This document shows, piece after piece, positions 51,712 to 60,139 of a stretch of DNA of 64,000 nucleotides. The position numbers were made by a program, and so were the translations under genes. Positions within the stretch are counted from its first letter, which is position 1. The number at the start of each line of letters is the position of its first letter. The stretch spans positions 1-64,000 of the forward strand of contig CALUYE010000005.1 in assembly GCA_944324945.1 (NCBI GenBank), read 5' to 3'. A model generated the notes under the pieces. It was not told the origin of the DNA and searched no databases. It saw only the letters and a program-made list of their open reading frames with translations. Origin of the DNA: Candidatus Gastranaerophilales bacterium (GTDB lineage: Bacteria > Cyanobacteriota > Vampirovibrionia > Gastranaerophilales > Gastranaerophilaceae).

Positions 51712-53748
51712 ATGACAGGGAGTAAATTTAAAATATATCTAACGATTTTTGCTTTTTTATGCTTGCCTGTTTTTGCGCTTGCTCAAGATAATAATGCAAT
51801 TGACAATCAAAAAGAAGCAAAAATTGAAATTGCAAAAGAAGATATTGAAGGCAAGCTTGAAAAAGAAATAAAAAATGCCGTTGTTGAAATTTATGGAAAT
51901 GAAAACGCGCAGCATATCTATGATAATGTGATGGCTTTAGCCAAAAAAGCAATTGATTCAAGAAGCGATACGCTTATAAAACAAGACATAAAAAGAACTT
52001 CGGACTGGTATAAAAATGAAATCATTTATATGTTCTATGTTGATCAGTTTGGAGTTGTGCGCGATGATAAAAAAAATACCTTTAAAGATACTGCGCTAAT
52101 GCTTGATTATCTTGAAGATTTAGGAGTTACAACCCTGTATATGCTTCCTTTTGCCGATAGCCCCATGGAAGATGCGGGGTTTGATGTTAAAAATCCTAAA
52201 AACATAAGAAAAGATTTAGGCGGCACGCAAGAATTTAAGGAATTTGTTAAAGAAGCAAAAAAACGCGGGTTTAAAATTAAAGCCGATCTTGTCTTAAACC
52301 ATTTTTCAGACGAACATGAATGGTTCAAAAGGTTAGAAGGTGGCGATGAGAGTGCACTTGAATATTTTGTCTATCGAGACACCATGCCTGAATATAAAAA
52401 ATATCAGGATGAAAAATTAGGCACCGTTATAGAATACAAGGAACCCGACGGAAAAATTTCAAAAAGGAGATTGATTTTTCCTGAAAATACCGAAAATAAT
52501 TACAGAAAAGTGACGGTTAACAACAAAGACTATTATTTATATCACACTTTCTACCCCTTCCAACTGGACATAAACTGGGAAAACCCGAAAGTACTGTATT
52601 ATGTTCTTGAAACAATTACATACTGGGCAAATATGGGTATTGATATTTTTAGAATGGATGCAATTCCATATTTATCAAAAACACCGGGTACAAACGCAGA
52701 AAATCAGCCAAAAACCCATGCGATTATTAAACTTTTAAGCGCGTATATTCAATTAAGCGCCCCATCAAGCGTAATTCAGGTTGAAGCATGCCAGGTTCCG
52801 AAAGATATTATCCAATATTTCGGAAAAGAAAGAGAAATCAAATTAAAAATAAAAGACAGTGAAAAAACAATAAAAAGAACCGACGAAACACAAATTGCAT
52901 ACCATTTTCCCTATATGCCCGCGCTTTGGGCAAGCTTAATTTCACAGGATAAAAAATATTTTATAGACGCATACAAAAAAACTCCGGAAATTCCAAAAAC
53001 AGCCGCCTGGGGGATATTTTTAAGGGTGCATGATGAATTAACTCTTGAAATGGTAAGCCCCGAGGTCAGGACTTTGATTTTTGAAAATCTTGTATCAAAA
53101 GGGGCAAGCTTCAGAAACGGTTTTGGCGTAAGCGGCAGAATGGCAAACTTTTTAGATAAAGACCCCGATAGAATAGAAGAAGCTTTTTCTATTCTTTTAT
53201 CGCTTCCGGGCATTCCGATTATTTATTACGGCGATGAAATAGGGGTTGCAAATAATTTTGAAAATGCCAAAAAATCAGCAAAACTAAGACAAAAAAATAA
53301 AGCCCTTAGAGGACTTTTATCAACATTTGACTCAAGAGACATTCACAGGGGTGATGTACCAAAAAAACTATTCTACGGCTCAACACAAGGATACTATAAA
53401 TTCAATTCAAGGGTTTATAAAAAAGTTAAAAACTTAATCTCTTTAAGAAAATCGCTTCCGGTTATGGCAGATGGTGAATTTATAATTCTAAAAACAAAAG
53501 AAAAAAGCAATTTTTCATACATAAGAAAAAATTCAACAAAACAAATTCTGGTTATTAATAACCTTTCGGATAAAAGAACTGTGGCTGAGATTTCTCTACC
53601 CGTTAATATAATTTTAAAAAACAATGGTCGTATAACAAGCCTTAAAAATTTAATAAATAATGACAACATAAAAGTAAATATTTCTTTGCAAAATAAAACC
53701 ATGCATTTGAGATTATCGCCATATCAGTCATTATGGCTTGAATTGTAG
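51712..53748 (+). CDS. Secreted GH13 alpha-amylase family protein, trehalose synthase-like
   Basis: 678 residues from the ATG at 51712. A signal peptide (~1-25, KIYLTIFAFLCLPVFALAQ) predicts export. (beta/alpha)8 barrel with DLVLNHFSDEHEWF (region I), GIDIFRMDAIPYL (region II, nucleophile Asp), QVEAC (region III, acid Glu) and LRVHDELTLEMV (region IV). The last is typical of trehalose synthase/maltosyl-type GH13 enzymes, then a beta-sandwich. TreS is usually cytoplasmic, so an exported form is odd. Extended -10 TGTTATTTT ends 6 nt before the ATG: leaderless. Confidence 0.82.
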   Translation: MTGSKFKIYLTIFAFLCLPVFALAQDNNAIDNQKEAKIEIAKEDIEGKLEKEIKNAVVEIYGNENAQHIYDNVMALAKKAIDSRSDTLIKQDIKRTSDWYKNEIIYMFYVDQFGVVRDDKKNTFKDTALMLDYLEDLGVTTLYMLPFADSPMEDAGFDVKNPKNIRKDLGGTQEFKEFVKEAKKRGFKIKADLVLNHFSDEHEWFKRLEGGDESALEYFVYRDTMPEYKKYQDEKLGTVIEYKEPDGKISKRRLIFPENTENNYRKVTVNNKDYYLYHTFYPFQLDINWENPKVLYYVLETITYWANMGIDIFRMDAIPYLSKTPGTNAENQPKTHAIIKLLSAYIQLSAPSSVIQVEACQVPKDIIQYFGKEREIKLKIKDSEKTIKRTDETQIAYHFPYMPALWASLISQDKKYFIDAYKKTPEIPKTAAWGIFLRVHDELTLEMVSPEVRTLIFENLVSKGASFRNGFGVSGRMANFLDKDPDRIEEAFSILLSLPGIPIIYYGDEIGVANNFENAKKSAKLRQKNKALRGLLSTFDSRDIHRGDVPKKLFYGSTQGYYKFNSRVYKKVKNLISLRKSLPVMADGEFIILKTKEKSNFSYIRKNSTKQILVINNLSDKRTVAEISLPVNIILKNNGRITSLKNLINNDNIKVNISLQNKTMHLRLSPYQSLWLEL

Positions 53749-53756
53749 GTTAAAAT

Positions 53757-54863
53757 ATGGAAAATACACCAAAAAAAACTAAAATTTTAAATTACATAAA
53801 TGTCTTTCGCGGGCTTGCAATTTTATTAATCATAATGGGGCATACCATGCAATTTGGCAGGCCGTCTGATATTATGAACTATATAAATTGCGAAATAATA
53901 TGCGGCGGTACCGCACTTTTTATATTTATTTCAGGATTTTTATTTCAGCATTTATCTTATAAATTTGAATATAAAAATTACATGAAAAAAAAGTGGACAA
54001 ATGTAATTATGCCCTATTTAATAACTTCAATTCCGGGGTTGTTTTTCTGTCTTTATTGCCCTATTGCTTATAAAAATTCATTTAATGGTTTAAGTGCTTA
54101 TATTCAAATTCCCCTTCATTTAACAATAGGAAGGGTTCATAACATCCCTACGTGGTTTATTCCTATGATTGTTATTTTCTTTATTTTTTCATTTTTATTT
54201 TTAAAACTTGAAAAAAAGAAAGTTTTATATAAATTATTACCTTTATTGTTTTTAATTACTGTTTTTTTTCCAAGGGGTATTGTAGAGTACGAATCAACTC
54301 TTGGGCTTGATTATTTAGCTAAATACCTGGTTTATGTTAAATACATCTTATGTAATTTTTTACATTTTTTATCTTTATATGTTTTTGGAATGTATTGTTC
54401 ATCCAAAAAAGAAATTATTGATAAATTTTATGATAAAAGATTACTTTTATGGATAATTATGCTTCTTTTAAGTATGGCGGATATTTACGCGCAATATAAA
54501 TACCATTACTCAAATTATACAATTTCAAAAACAATCCTGACTGTGCTTGTTTTAGGTTATTTAAAACATTATGATGAATTCATTTTATCCCACAAAAAAA
54601 CCAATAAAACTCTTGATTTCATCGCAAAATACAGTTTCGGCCTGTTTTTTATCCACTGGTACTGGTTTTTTATATACAATCAAATTTTCCATCTTGAAAC
54701 ATTTATGCCTTTAGTAAATAACAGCTATATTGTAACATTCGGCTTTGTTGTATTAAGGTTTATTTTTGTTGCCATAGCCTCAATTTTAACATTATTTGCA
54801 GCTAAATATATTCTTTTAAAAATTAACAAAGATATAAATACAAGAAAATTTTTAGGAATCTAA
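53757..54863 (+). CDS. Acyltransferase family 3 (OafA-like) membrane protein
   Basis: 368 residues with about ten membrane helices. The N-terminal NVFRGLAILLIIMGHTMQFG, including the catalytic His, and GGTALFIFISGFLF match acyltransferase_3 proteins that O-acetylate or succinylate surface glycans. It begins 8 nt after the GH13 gene, so probably the same transcript. Its 3' end overlaps the convergent radical SAM gene by 12 nt. Confidence 0.88.
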   Translation: MENTPKKTKILNYINVFRGLAILLIIMGHTMQFGRPSDIMNYINCEIICGGTALFIFISGFLFQHLSYKFEYKNYMKKKWTNVIMPYLITSIPGLFFCLYCPIAYKNSFNGLSAYIQIPLHLTIGRVHNIPTWFIPMIVIFFIFSFLFLKLEKKKVLYKLLPLLFLITVFFPRGIVEYESTLGLDYLAKYLVYVKYILCNFLHFLSLYVFGMYCSSKKEIIDKFYDKRLLLWIIMLLLSMADIYAQYKYHYSNYTISKTILTVLVLGYLKHYDEFILSHKKTNKTLDFIAKYSFGLFFIHWYWFFIYNQIFHLETFMPLVNNSYIVTFGFVVLRFIFVAIASILTLFAAKYILLKINKDINTRKFLGI

Positions 54864-55907
54864 AAAGTTTAAAGGATAATTAATTTCTTTTATATATTCA
54901 TAATCAGTACAATTGCTGCAGGGTATGCCTTTTTTAGCGGGAATTGAAAAGTCGCTTAACATGTGTTTTGCATAAATAAAATCAGGCGAATTTAAAGCGC
55001 CCAAAAGCCCTTTCTTAAACACATCAGCCTTAAAACTTGTTAATTGTATAAAGCAGCAGCCTAATAGTTTTCCGTCATAGTCAATCTGCGGCGCATCAAA
55101 CATTCTTTTGCATGCAAGATATATTTTATCGGCATTAGAAAAATCAAGCCCCGTTTTTTGTTCTACTAATTTTTCATTCTTAACGGGCGAATATGAAGGA
55201 TCGTAGCTGTTTTTTCTATATACTATTTTCATATTCAATTCATGCGCTTTTTTCTTTGCTAACTCGATTTCATGTTCGTTATGACCGAATACTATAAATT
55301 GCCAGGTAAGTTTAGGAAGTTCTGAATTATATTTTTCTTTGTAGTAATTAATTTTTTTAATGTTATCTATAACTTTGTTAAAATCGCCGCCGCGTCTGTA
55401 GATTTTGTATGTTTCGCTTGTTGCGCCGTCAAGCGCTACAACAAGACTCCTGAATTTATATTTGACAAGATTCTCAAGGGTTTTTTCAGATACAGTATTT
55501 AGATTAACACCGTTATTTGCGCACAATTTTATTCCTTTTTTATGCGCATATTTAATTATTTCATCCAGCTCAGGGTTTAAAAAGATTTCACCGTTATTTG
55601 ATAATTCTATTTCTTTAATAAAATCATTGTCATCTACAAATTTTTTAAAATCATCAAATTTTAAATACCCTAGCCAATCTTTAGGAGCCTTCTTTTCTAA
55701 AAGCCTAACCGTGCACACGGGACAATCAAGCTGACATAATGAACATGCTTCAAGACGGACTTTTTTTGGAAGATCTTCTTTAGACTTATAATAAAATCTG
55801 TCATTTTTTAAATCATTGTCTCTTAAGGACATATTTTTGCAACTCGAAGCTAAGACTCCAACACATCCCAAGCATATACTATTTTTAATAAAATCCCGCC
55901 TTTTCAT
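54852..55907 (-). CDS. Radical SAM/SPASM protein with twin-arginine and lipobox-like N-terminus (copy 4 of 5)
   Basis: 351 residues. The N-terminus MKRRDFIKNSICLGCVGVLA then SSC combines RRxFIK, a hydrophobic core and a possible lipobox-like cysteine. Cluster C58-C62-C65 (CQLDCPVC), then SNNGEIFLNPEL and VVALDGATSETYKIYRRGG, typical of SPASM-domain radical SAM enzymes, with C-terminal GCC and CSNC cysteines. Closely similar to copy 5, including at DNA level, so a tandem duplication. It starts 23 nt after copy 5 ends. The 3' end overlaps the acyltransferase gene by 12 nt. Substrate unknown. Confidence 0.8.
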   Translation of the reverse strand: MKRRDFIKNSICLGCVGVLASSCKNMSLRDNDLKNDRFYYKSKEDLPKKVRLEACSLCQLDCPVCTVRLLEKKAPKDWLGYLKFDDFKKFVDDNDFIKEIELSNNGEIFLNPELDEIIKYAHKKGIKLCANNGVNLNTVSEKTLENLVKYKFRSLVVALDGATSETYKIYRRGGDFNKVIDNIKKINYYKEKYNSELPKLTWQFIVFGHNEHEIELAKKKAHELNMKIVYRKNSYDPSYSPVKNEKLVEQKTGLDFSNADKIYLACKRMFDAPQIDYDGKLLGCCFIQLTSFKADVFKKGLLGALNSPDFIYAKHMLSDFSIPAKKGIPCSNCTDYEYIKEINYPLNFLDS

Positions 55908-55930
55908 TAATATTTTTCACCATTTTATTA

Positions 55931-57004
55931 TTAATCTAACATTATTGCTTGCTTATTTTTTTTAATTACTAAATATTTTAAGCAATTTGCACAAGGAAGA
56001 GTATTTTTCATTGGCGTTTTCAAATCCGTTAACAAATGCTTTACATATATAAAATCAGGAGAATTAAGCGCATTCAATAGGCCTTCTTTAAATGCATTTG
56101 CTTTAAAATTATTTAAGGATATGCGACAACATCCTAATAACGTTCCATCGTAATCAATTTGAGGTGAATAAAATAATGTATGGCAAGCAAAACGCACTCG
56201 TTTATCAATCGCATCTTCTATCAATTCATTTTCATTACCAACGACTTTTAATCCTGTTAGTCTTTCAACAAGTTTTTTATTTTGTATGGGTGAATATTCA
56301 GGAGCCCAATTTCTTTTGAATCCCATTTCCATATTTAATTCTTTTGCCTTTTCTTTTGCAAGTTCTATTTCATGTTCATTATGGCCGAATAAAATAAATT
56401 GCCATTTTAATTTGGGATATTCGGAATTATATTTTTCTTTGAAGTAATTTATTCTTTTAATATTGCTTATAACTTTATTAAAATCCCCGCCGCGCCTGTA
56501 GATTTTGTATGTTTCAGGGGTTGCGCCGTCAAGCGCTACAACAAGACTCTTGAATTTATATTTAACTAAATCTTCAAGCATTTTATCGGATACATCATTT
56601 AAATTAACGCCGTTAGTTGCGGTTAATTTTACTCCTTTTTGATTTGCATATTTAATAATTTCATCCAACTCAGGGTTTAAAAATATCTCGCCGTTATTTG
56701 ATAATTCTATTTCTTTGATAAAATCATTTTCATCAACAAACTTTCTAAAATCATCAAATTTTAAATACCCTAGCCAATCTTTAGGCCATTGTTTTTCAAA
56801 TCTTCTTATAGCACATGCAGGGCAATTTAACTGACATAATGAACAAGCCTCAATTCTGATTCTTTTTGGAAGATCTTCTTTGGACTTATAATAAAATCTG
56901 TCATTTTTTAAATCATTATTACCAATAAACACACCGCACCCAGAAGTCAAAGCTCCAAGGCAGCTTAAGCATATTGAATTTTTTATAAAATCTCTTCTTT
57001 CCAT
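55931..57004 (-). CDS. Radical SAM/SPASM protein with twin-arginine and lipobox-like N-terminus (copy 5 of 5)
   Basis: 357 residues. MERRDFIKNSICLSCLGALT then SGC again shows RRxFIK and a cysteine after a hydrophobic core. Cluster C57-C61-C64 (CQLNCPAC), SNNGEIFLNPEL, VVALDGATPETYKIYRRGG, and C-terminal cysteines GCC and CANC. TGCTATAAT (hexamer 57011-57016, minus strand) ends 6 nt before the ATG without Shine-Dalgarno: leaderless mRNA, probably shared with copy 4. The SPASM-type architecture suggests peptide or glycan-linked substrate modification; none is identified. Confidence 0.8.
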   Translation of the reverse strand: MERRDFIKNSICLSCLGALTSGCGVFIGNNDLKNDRFYYKSKEDLPKRIRIEACSLCQLNCPACAIRRFEKQWPKDWLGYLKFDDFRKFVDENDFIKEIELSNNGEIFLNPELDEIIKYANQKGVKLTATNGVNLNDVSDKMLEDLVKYKFKSLVVALDGATPETYKIYRRGGDFNKVISNIKRINYFKEKYNSEYPKLKWQFILFGHNEHEIELAKEKAKELNMEMGFKRNWAPEYSPIQNKKLVERLTGLKVVGNENELIEDAIDKRVRFACHTLFYSPQIDYDGTLLGCCRISLNNFKANAFKEGLLNALNSPDFIYVKHLLTDLKTPMKNTLPCANCLKYLVIKKNKQAIMLD

Positions 57005-57132
57005 GGTGAAATTATAGCATGGATTTTTGGGTTTTTTGAATTGTTAAACTTTTTTCTTATATTTATGGGAACTTTAGTATAATGTTTTAAATTGTTTAGT
57101 GTAATAAAATATACAAAAAAGGAGTGTGAAAA

Positions 57133-57480
57133 ATGAATTTAGTTATTAGATTTGTATTGTTTGCGCTTTGCGTTATTTTTGTCTCATGGATTATTCCTGG
57201 AATCAGCGTCTCGGGATTCTTAGCCGCGATATTAGTTAGTATTGTTCTCGGGTTGATTAATGCTCTTGTAAAACCTGTTGTTTACTTCATTTCTCTGCCG
57301 ATTAATATTCTGACTTTAGGATTATTTAGCTTTGTAATTAATGCATTCTTATTGATGCTTGCAGGCTATATTACCCCCGGGTTTAGTGTAGACGGTTTTT
57401 TAAGCGCGCTTTTGGGTTCAATTTTATTATCAATTCTTGGTATTGGCGTAAACAAGCTTACCGAGGAAGGAAAATTTTAA
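57133..57480 (+). CDS. Phage holin family 4 / YvlD-like membrane protein
   Basis: 115 residues, four hydrophobic segments. IPGISVSGFLAAILVSIVLGLINALVKPVVYFISLPINILTLGLF, followed by a second ITPGFSVDGFLSALLGSILLSIL, is the duplicated pattern of the YvlD (PF04020-type) family. The name holin comes from distant similarity; no phage genes surround it. AAAAAAGGAG precedes the ATG. Its stop directly abuts that of the convergent VWA gene. Confidence 0.85.
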   Translation: MNLVIRFVLFALCVIFVSWIIPGISVSGFLAAILVSIVLGLINALVKPVVYFISLPINILTLGLFSFVINAFLLMLAGYITPGFSVDGFLSALLGSILLSILGIGVNKLTEEGKF

Positions 57481-58254
57481 TTATTCCAAGATGTTGGAGG
57501 GCATTTTAATATTTCCTCTGACATCTTTTTTAATTCCGACCGTTTCAAAAAGAGATCTTGATAAATCTTCTTCATTATTTGCGTTTAAAAATTTACCGCT
57601 TGTCATTAAAGCCGTACATCTCAGCTGATTGTTCGCTTCAATATCGTGTATATCAAAAGCAATAACATCAATCGTAACATCATTTCTTGTTTTCATTAAA
57701 TTGATAACATAAGTACAGGGGCTTTCATCACAATTTTCACCGCCATCCGTTAGAAGAATTATATGTTTCTTACCTTTTGAAATCCCAAAATCGTTATTTA
57801 TTGCTTGTTTTAGAGAATATGTTATGGGAGTCCAGCCGACGGCATTTGTTGAATAAAGGCTTTGCATAATATTTTGATAGTTACCTGAAGCTAAAGGCAC
57901 AACAAGATTTGAAGCCTGACAGCCTTGTAAATATGTAAAACCTGACTTGTGTCCGTATACTCTTAAACCTAATTTAACGTTTGGAGGAATTTTTGGCAAA
58001 ATCTCCGCCAGAGTTGTTCTTGCCATATCGACTTTTGATTTTGTGCCGAGAGTATCATTCATCGAATTTGAAAAATCGACAATAAAAATTATCTGGCTGT
58101 CTTTTGCTGCAGCTTCTACTTTTTGGGTAACTTCCGTTACGTTTTGAGGAGCATAAACGCTATAGTTAAAATTAGGCGCGCTTGTTGCATTTTGTCTAAA
58201 AACAAAAAATGTCAAAATTATAAACGGTAAAAATGCTAAAAACTTTATTCTCAT
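57481..58254 (-). CDS. Secreted von Willebrand factor type A domain protein
   Basis: 257 residues. N-terminal hydrophobic signal/anchor (IKFLAFLPFIILTFFVF), then a VWA domain (~50-235) with a MIDAS motif IVDFSNSMND (DxSxS), a distal threonine in GWTPITYSL and LLTDGGENCDE. Similar to Ca-activated chloride-channel/TerY-type VWA proteins acting in protein assembly. Extracytoplasmic location predicted. TATAAT (hexamer 58262-58267, minus strand) ends 7 nt before the ATG: leaderless. Confidence 0.82.
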   Translation of the reverse strand: MRIKFLAFLPFIILTFFVFRQNATSAPNFNYSVYAPQNVTEVTQKVEAAAKDSQIIFIVDFSNSMNDTLGTKSKVDMARTTLAEILPKIPPNVKLGLRVYGHKSGFTYLQGCQASNLVVPLASGNYQNIMQSLYSTNAVGWTPITYSLKQAINNDFGISKGKKHIILLTDGGENCDESPCTYVINLMKTRNDVTIDVIAFDIHDIEANNQLRCTALMTSGKFLNANNEEDLSRSLFETVGIKKDVRGNIKMPSNILE

Positions 58255-58309
58255 GGCAAATATTATACAACAAAACCGTTAGTTTGATGTTAGTCTTAAA
58301 AGGAATATA

Positions 58310-58525
58310 CTATTTATCCTTTTTAACTATTTTTATCTCATACCCGAGATAATCCAAAATCTCTTGCACTGTTTCAAATAATACCCTTTTTTGATTAAAT
58401 CTGTACGATAGACCGCTTGCTTTCGGAACATTAATTCCTTTTTGCCTTAAAATTTCCGCCATCTTTCTCATAGAAAGACAGTTTTTAAGAAGGAGTATTT
58501 GTATCTCTTGTTTAATATCAATCAT
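58310..58525 (-). CDS. Small helix-turn-helix protein (XRE-like)
   Basis: 71 residues. SMRKMAEILRQKGINVPKASGLSYRFNQKRVLFETVQEILDYLGYEI resembles single-domain HTH regulators of the Cro/CI fold: helix 2-turn-helix 3 followed by a helix beginning with TVQEI. It is divergent from the prepilin-like gene; the shared intergenic region holds a strong promoter and an inverted repeat at its start site, so it may repress that gene. Assignment rests on pattern only. Confidence 0.55.
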   Translation of the reverse strand: MIDIKQEIQILLLKNCLSMRKMAEILRQKGINVPKASGLSYRFNQKRVLFETVQEILDYLGYEIKIVKKDK

Positions 58526-58553
58526 ATTTTGAGCTTATTTTATTTGTATTTCG

Positions 58554-58604
58554 TTGACAAATATATGAATTAATGATATACATGTTCGTAACTTGTACGA
58601 AAAT
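58554..58604 (+). promoter_or_regulatory. Promoter with start-site operator for the prepilin-like gene
   Basis: TTGACA (58554-58559), 17-nt spacer and TATACA (58577-58582) with TGA extended -10. Immediately after, TTCGTA (58585-58590) and TACGAA (58596-58601) form a perfect inverted repeat around ACTTG, extendable to 9-nt arms with one mismatch. It covers the predicted start site (~58589), an ideal repressor-binding place, and lies between this gene and the divergent HTH gene. Confidence 0.72.
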
Positions 58605-58631
58605 ATAAATCAAATATTAAGGAATAACATT

Positions 58632-59411
58632 ATGCTCCCCAATAAAAAAGAAATCAAAAAAGCTTTTACTTTGGCTGAAATTCTAATTGTATTGGTAATA
58701 ATCGGTGTTTTAACCATGATACTTCTACCTGTGGCTTTTCAATCGTCGCCCGATAAGGAAGTAATGAAATTTAAAAAAGGAAATAACACTTTATTAACGG
58801 TAATTAAAGAGCTTGTTTCATCTGATGAATATTACCAAGATGGCGATTTAGGAATAAGAGCAGAAGGAGAAATGATTGACGGAGAACATGATAATGATAT
58901 AACTTATTTTTGCGAAACGTTTGCGGATGTTATCAGTACAAAAAGCGTTAATTGCTCTAAAAATACAATATGCAAAAATCAATATTGCTGGAATCATCTT
59001 GGAACAATAGAAGGCAAAAAATACTGTGATATTGAAAAATTAAAAAAGACAGCCGATGAAGCGTGTTTAAACAGCGAAGAAGCAGTAGGCGCAGAGATTG
59101 TATCTGGTGATGAAATTATATACTATCAAACATCACCAATCTTTACATTTGGAATAACACACGATTTAGCTACAGCGGCAAACTCTGCTACGGAAGAAGA
59201 TGACACTTTGGCAGGCGGAGCGAAAAACAGAAGTGCGCTTATAAAAAACGATGACGGTTTTGTATCAACTTACAAATTTATCTGCATGGATATAGACGGT
59301 ATTAAAAAAGGAAATAATCCTTTTGGATACGCACTTAGGTATGACGGTAAAGTTATTTTGGGAGCATTGGCCGATGAATGGATGAAAAAGACCATTCAAA
59401 AGCAAGACTAA
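58632..59411 (+). CDS. Type IV prepilin-like (pseudopilin) protein
   Basis: 259 residues from the ATG at 58632 (AAGGAA 8 nt upstream; a TTG 13 codons earlier is less likely). A short basic leader (MLPNKKEIKKA) precedes FTLAEILIVLVIIGVLTMILL, the class III prepilin signal: cleavage before Phe, Glu at +5, then a hydrophobic helix. The C-terminal domain has several Cys (CSKNTICKNQYC) and a FGYALRYDGKVILGA ending. KAFTLAE-type N-termini are frequent in Gastranaerophilales. It may belong to pili or secretion; controlled by the operator at 58585-58601. Confidence 0.82.
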   Translation: MLPNKKEIKKAFTLAEILIVLVIIGVLTMILLPVAFQSSPDKEVMKFKKGNNTLLTVIKELVSSDEYYQDGDLGIRAEGEMIDGEHDNDITYFCETFADVISTKSVNCSKNTICKNQYCWNHLGTIEGKKYCDIEKLKKTADEACLNSEEAVGAEIVSGDEIIYYQTSPIFTFGITHDLATAANSATEEDDTLAGGAKNRSALIKNDDGFVSTYKFICMDIDGIKKGNNPFGYALRYDGKVILGALADEWMKKTIQKQD

Positions 59412-59881
59412 TTAACACTAACCATGTATGCGTTTGATAATTCATCTCTTAATTGTTGGGCTGTTACAAGAATAATCGGTGAATCATCGTCTTTTTTAAG
59501 ATATATCTTTTCAATTCCCGATTGAACTATAAATCTTTTGCATAAAATACAGATTATATTATGACCCCAGATATACATGGAAGAACCCATGCACCTGTCT
59601 TGTCCCGCTTGAATTATTGCATTTTGTTCCGCATGGATTGAGCGGCATGTTTCATAGCGTGTTCCTGATTCGATTTTATTTTTTATTCTGTAGCATTCAC
59701 CTAATTCCATGCAGGATAGGACTTTTGAAGGGGTACCGTTGTAGCCTGTTGCTTTAATCTTGTTATCTGTTCCCACAATTACAGCGCCCACGTGCGCTCT
59801 TAAGCAGTTTGAACGCTTTGAAACCGTGCGTGCAATTTCTAAAAAATAATCATTCCATTCAATCGGCGATTTATGACCCAT
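59408..59881 (-). CDS. dCMP deaminase family protein (ComEB-like)
   Basis: Zinc deaminase of 157 residues. HAEQNAI (~80-86) gives the zinc His and catalytic Glu, with CILCKR (~114) the two zinc Cys. The residue before the first Cys is Ile where PC is usual. The N-terminal RSNCLRAHVGAVIVGTDNKIKATGYNGTP is typical of dCMP/ComE-type enzymes. AAAGGAAT precedes the ATG and TATAAT lies upstream, so this transcript has a leader. The stop shares bases with the convergent prepilin gene stop. Confidence 0.85.
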   Translation of the reverse strand: MGHKSPIEWNDYFLEIARTVSKRSNCLRAHVGAVIVGTDNKIKATGYNGTPSKVLSCMELGECYRIKNKIESGTRYETCRSIHAEQNAIIQAGQDRCMGSSMYIWGHNIICILCKRFIVQSGIEKIYLKKDDDSPIILVTAQQLRDELSNAYMVSVN

Positions 59882-59978
59882 AATTTAATTCCTTTCAATA
59901 AATATTATAACAAAAGGCATGCTCCATAAGCATGAATTTTATCAAGCATTAAGAAATGTTACTAAATATTAACCACTA

Positions 59979-60084
59979 TTGACATGTTTAAAACATGCAT
60001 CCTGTCATGATTTTGGCATGATGAAAATTTTTGTAACTTACAATAAAACCAATAAGTTGCAAGACAAAAACAATATCTTATAAT
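59979..60084. promoter_or_regulatory. Divergent intergenic region: yggS-sepF promoter and two CATG-containing inverted repeats
   Basis: TTGCAA (60057-60062), 16-nt spacer and TATAAT (60079-60084) form the likely yggS-sepF promoter. Upstream, a 15-bp palindrome CATGTTT-A-AAACATG (59983-59997) overlaps a TTGACA (59979-59984), and TCATG/CATGA (60005-60009, 60017-60021) forms a second inverted repeat 7 nt further. They may bind a regulator; none is identified. Confidence 0.45.
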
Positions 60085-60139
60085 TGATATTGAGGGTTGT
60101 AAAACCAAAGAATAAACAGGGAGTTTTTTTAATACTTTT

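Noticed and set aside
57133-57480. Prophage remnant suggested by the holin-family name
   Set aside because: No integrase, terminase or structural phage gene is nearby; the YvlD family is common in chromosomes outside phages.
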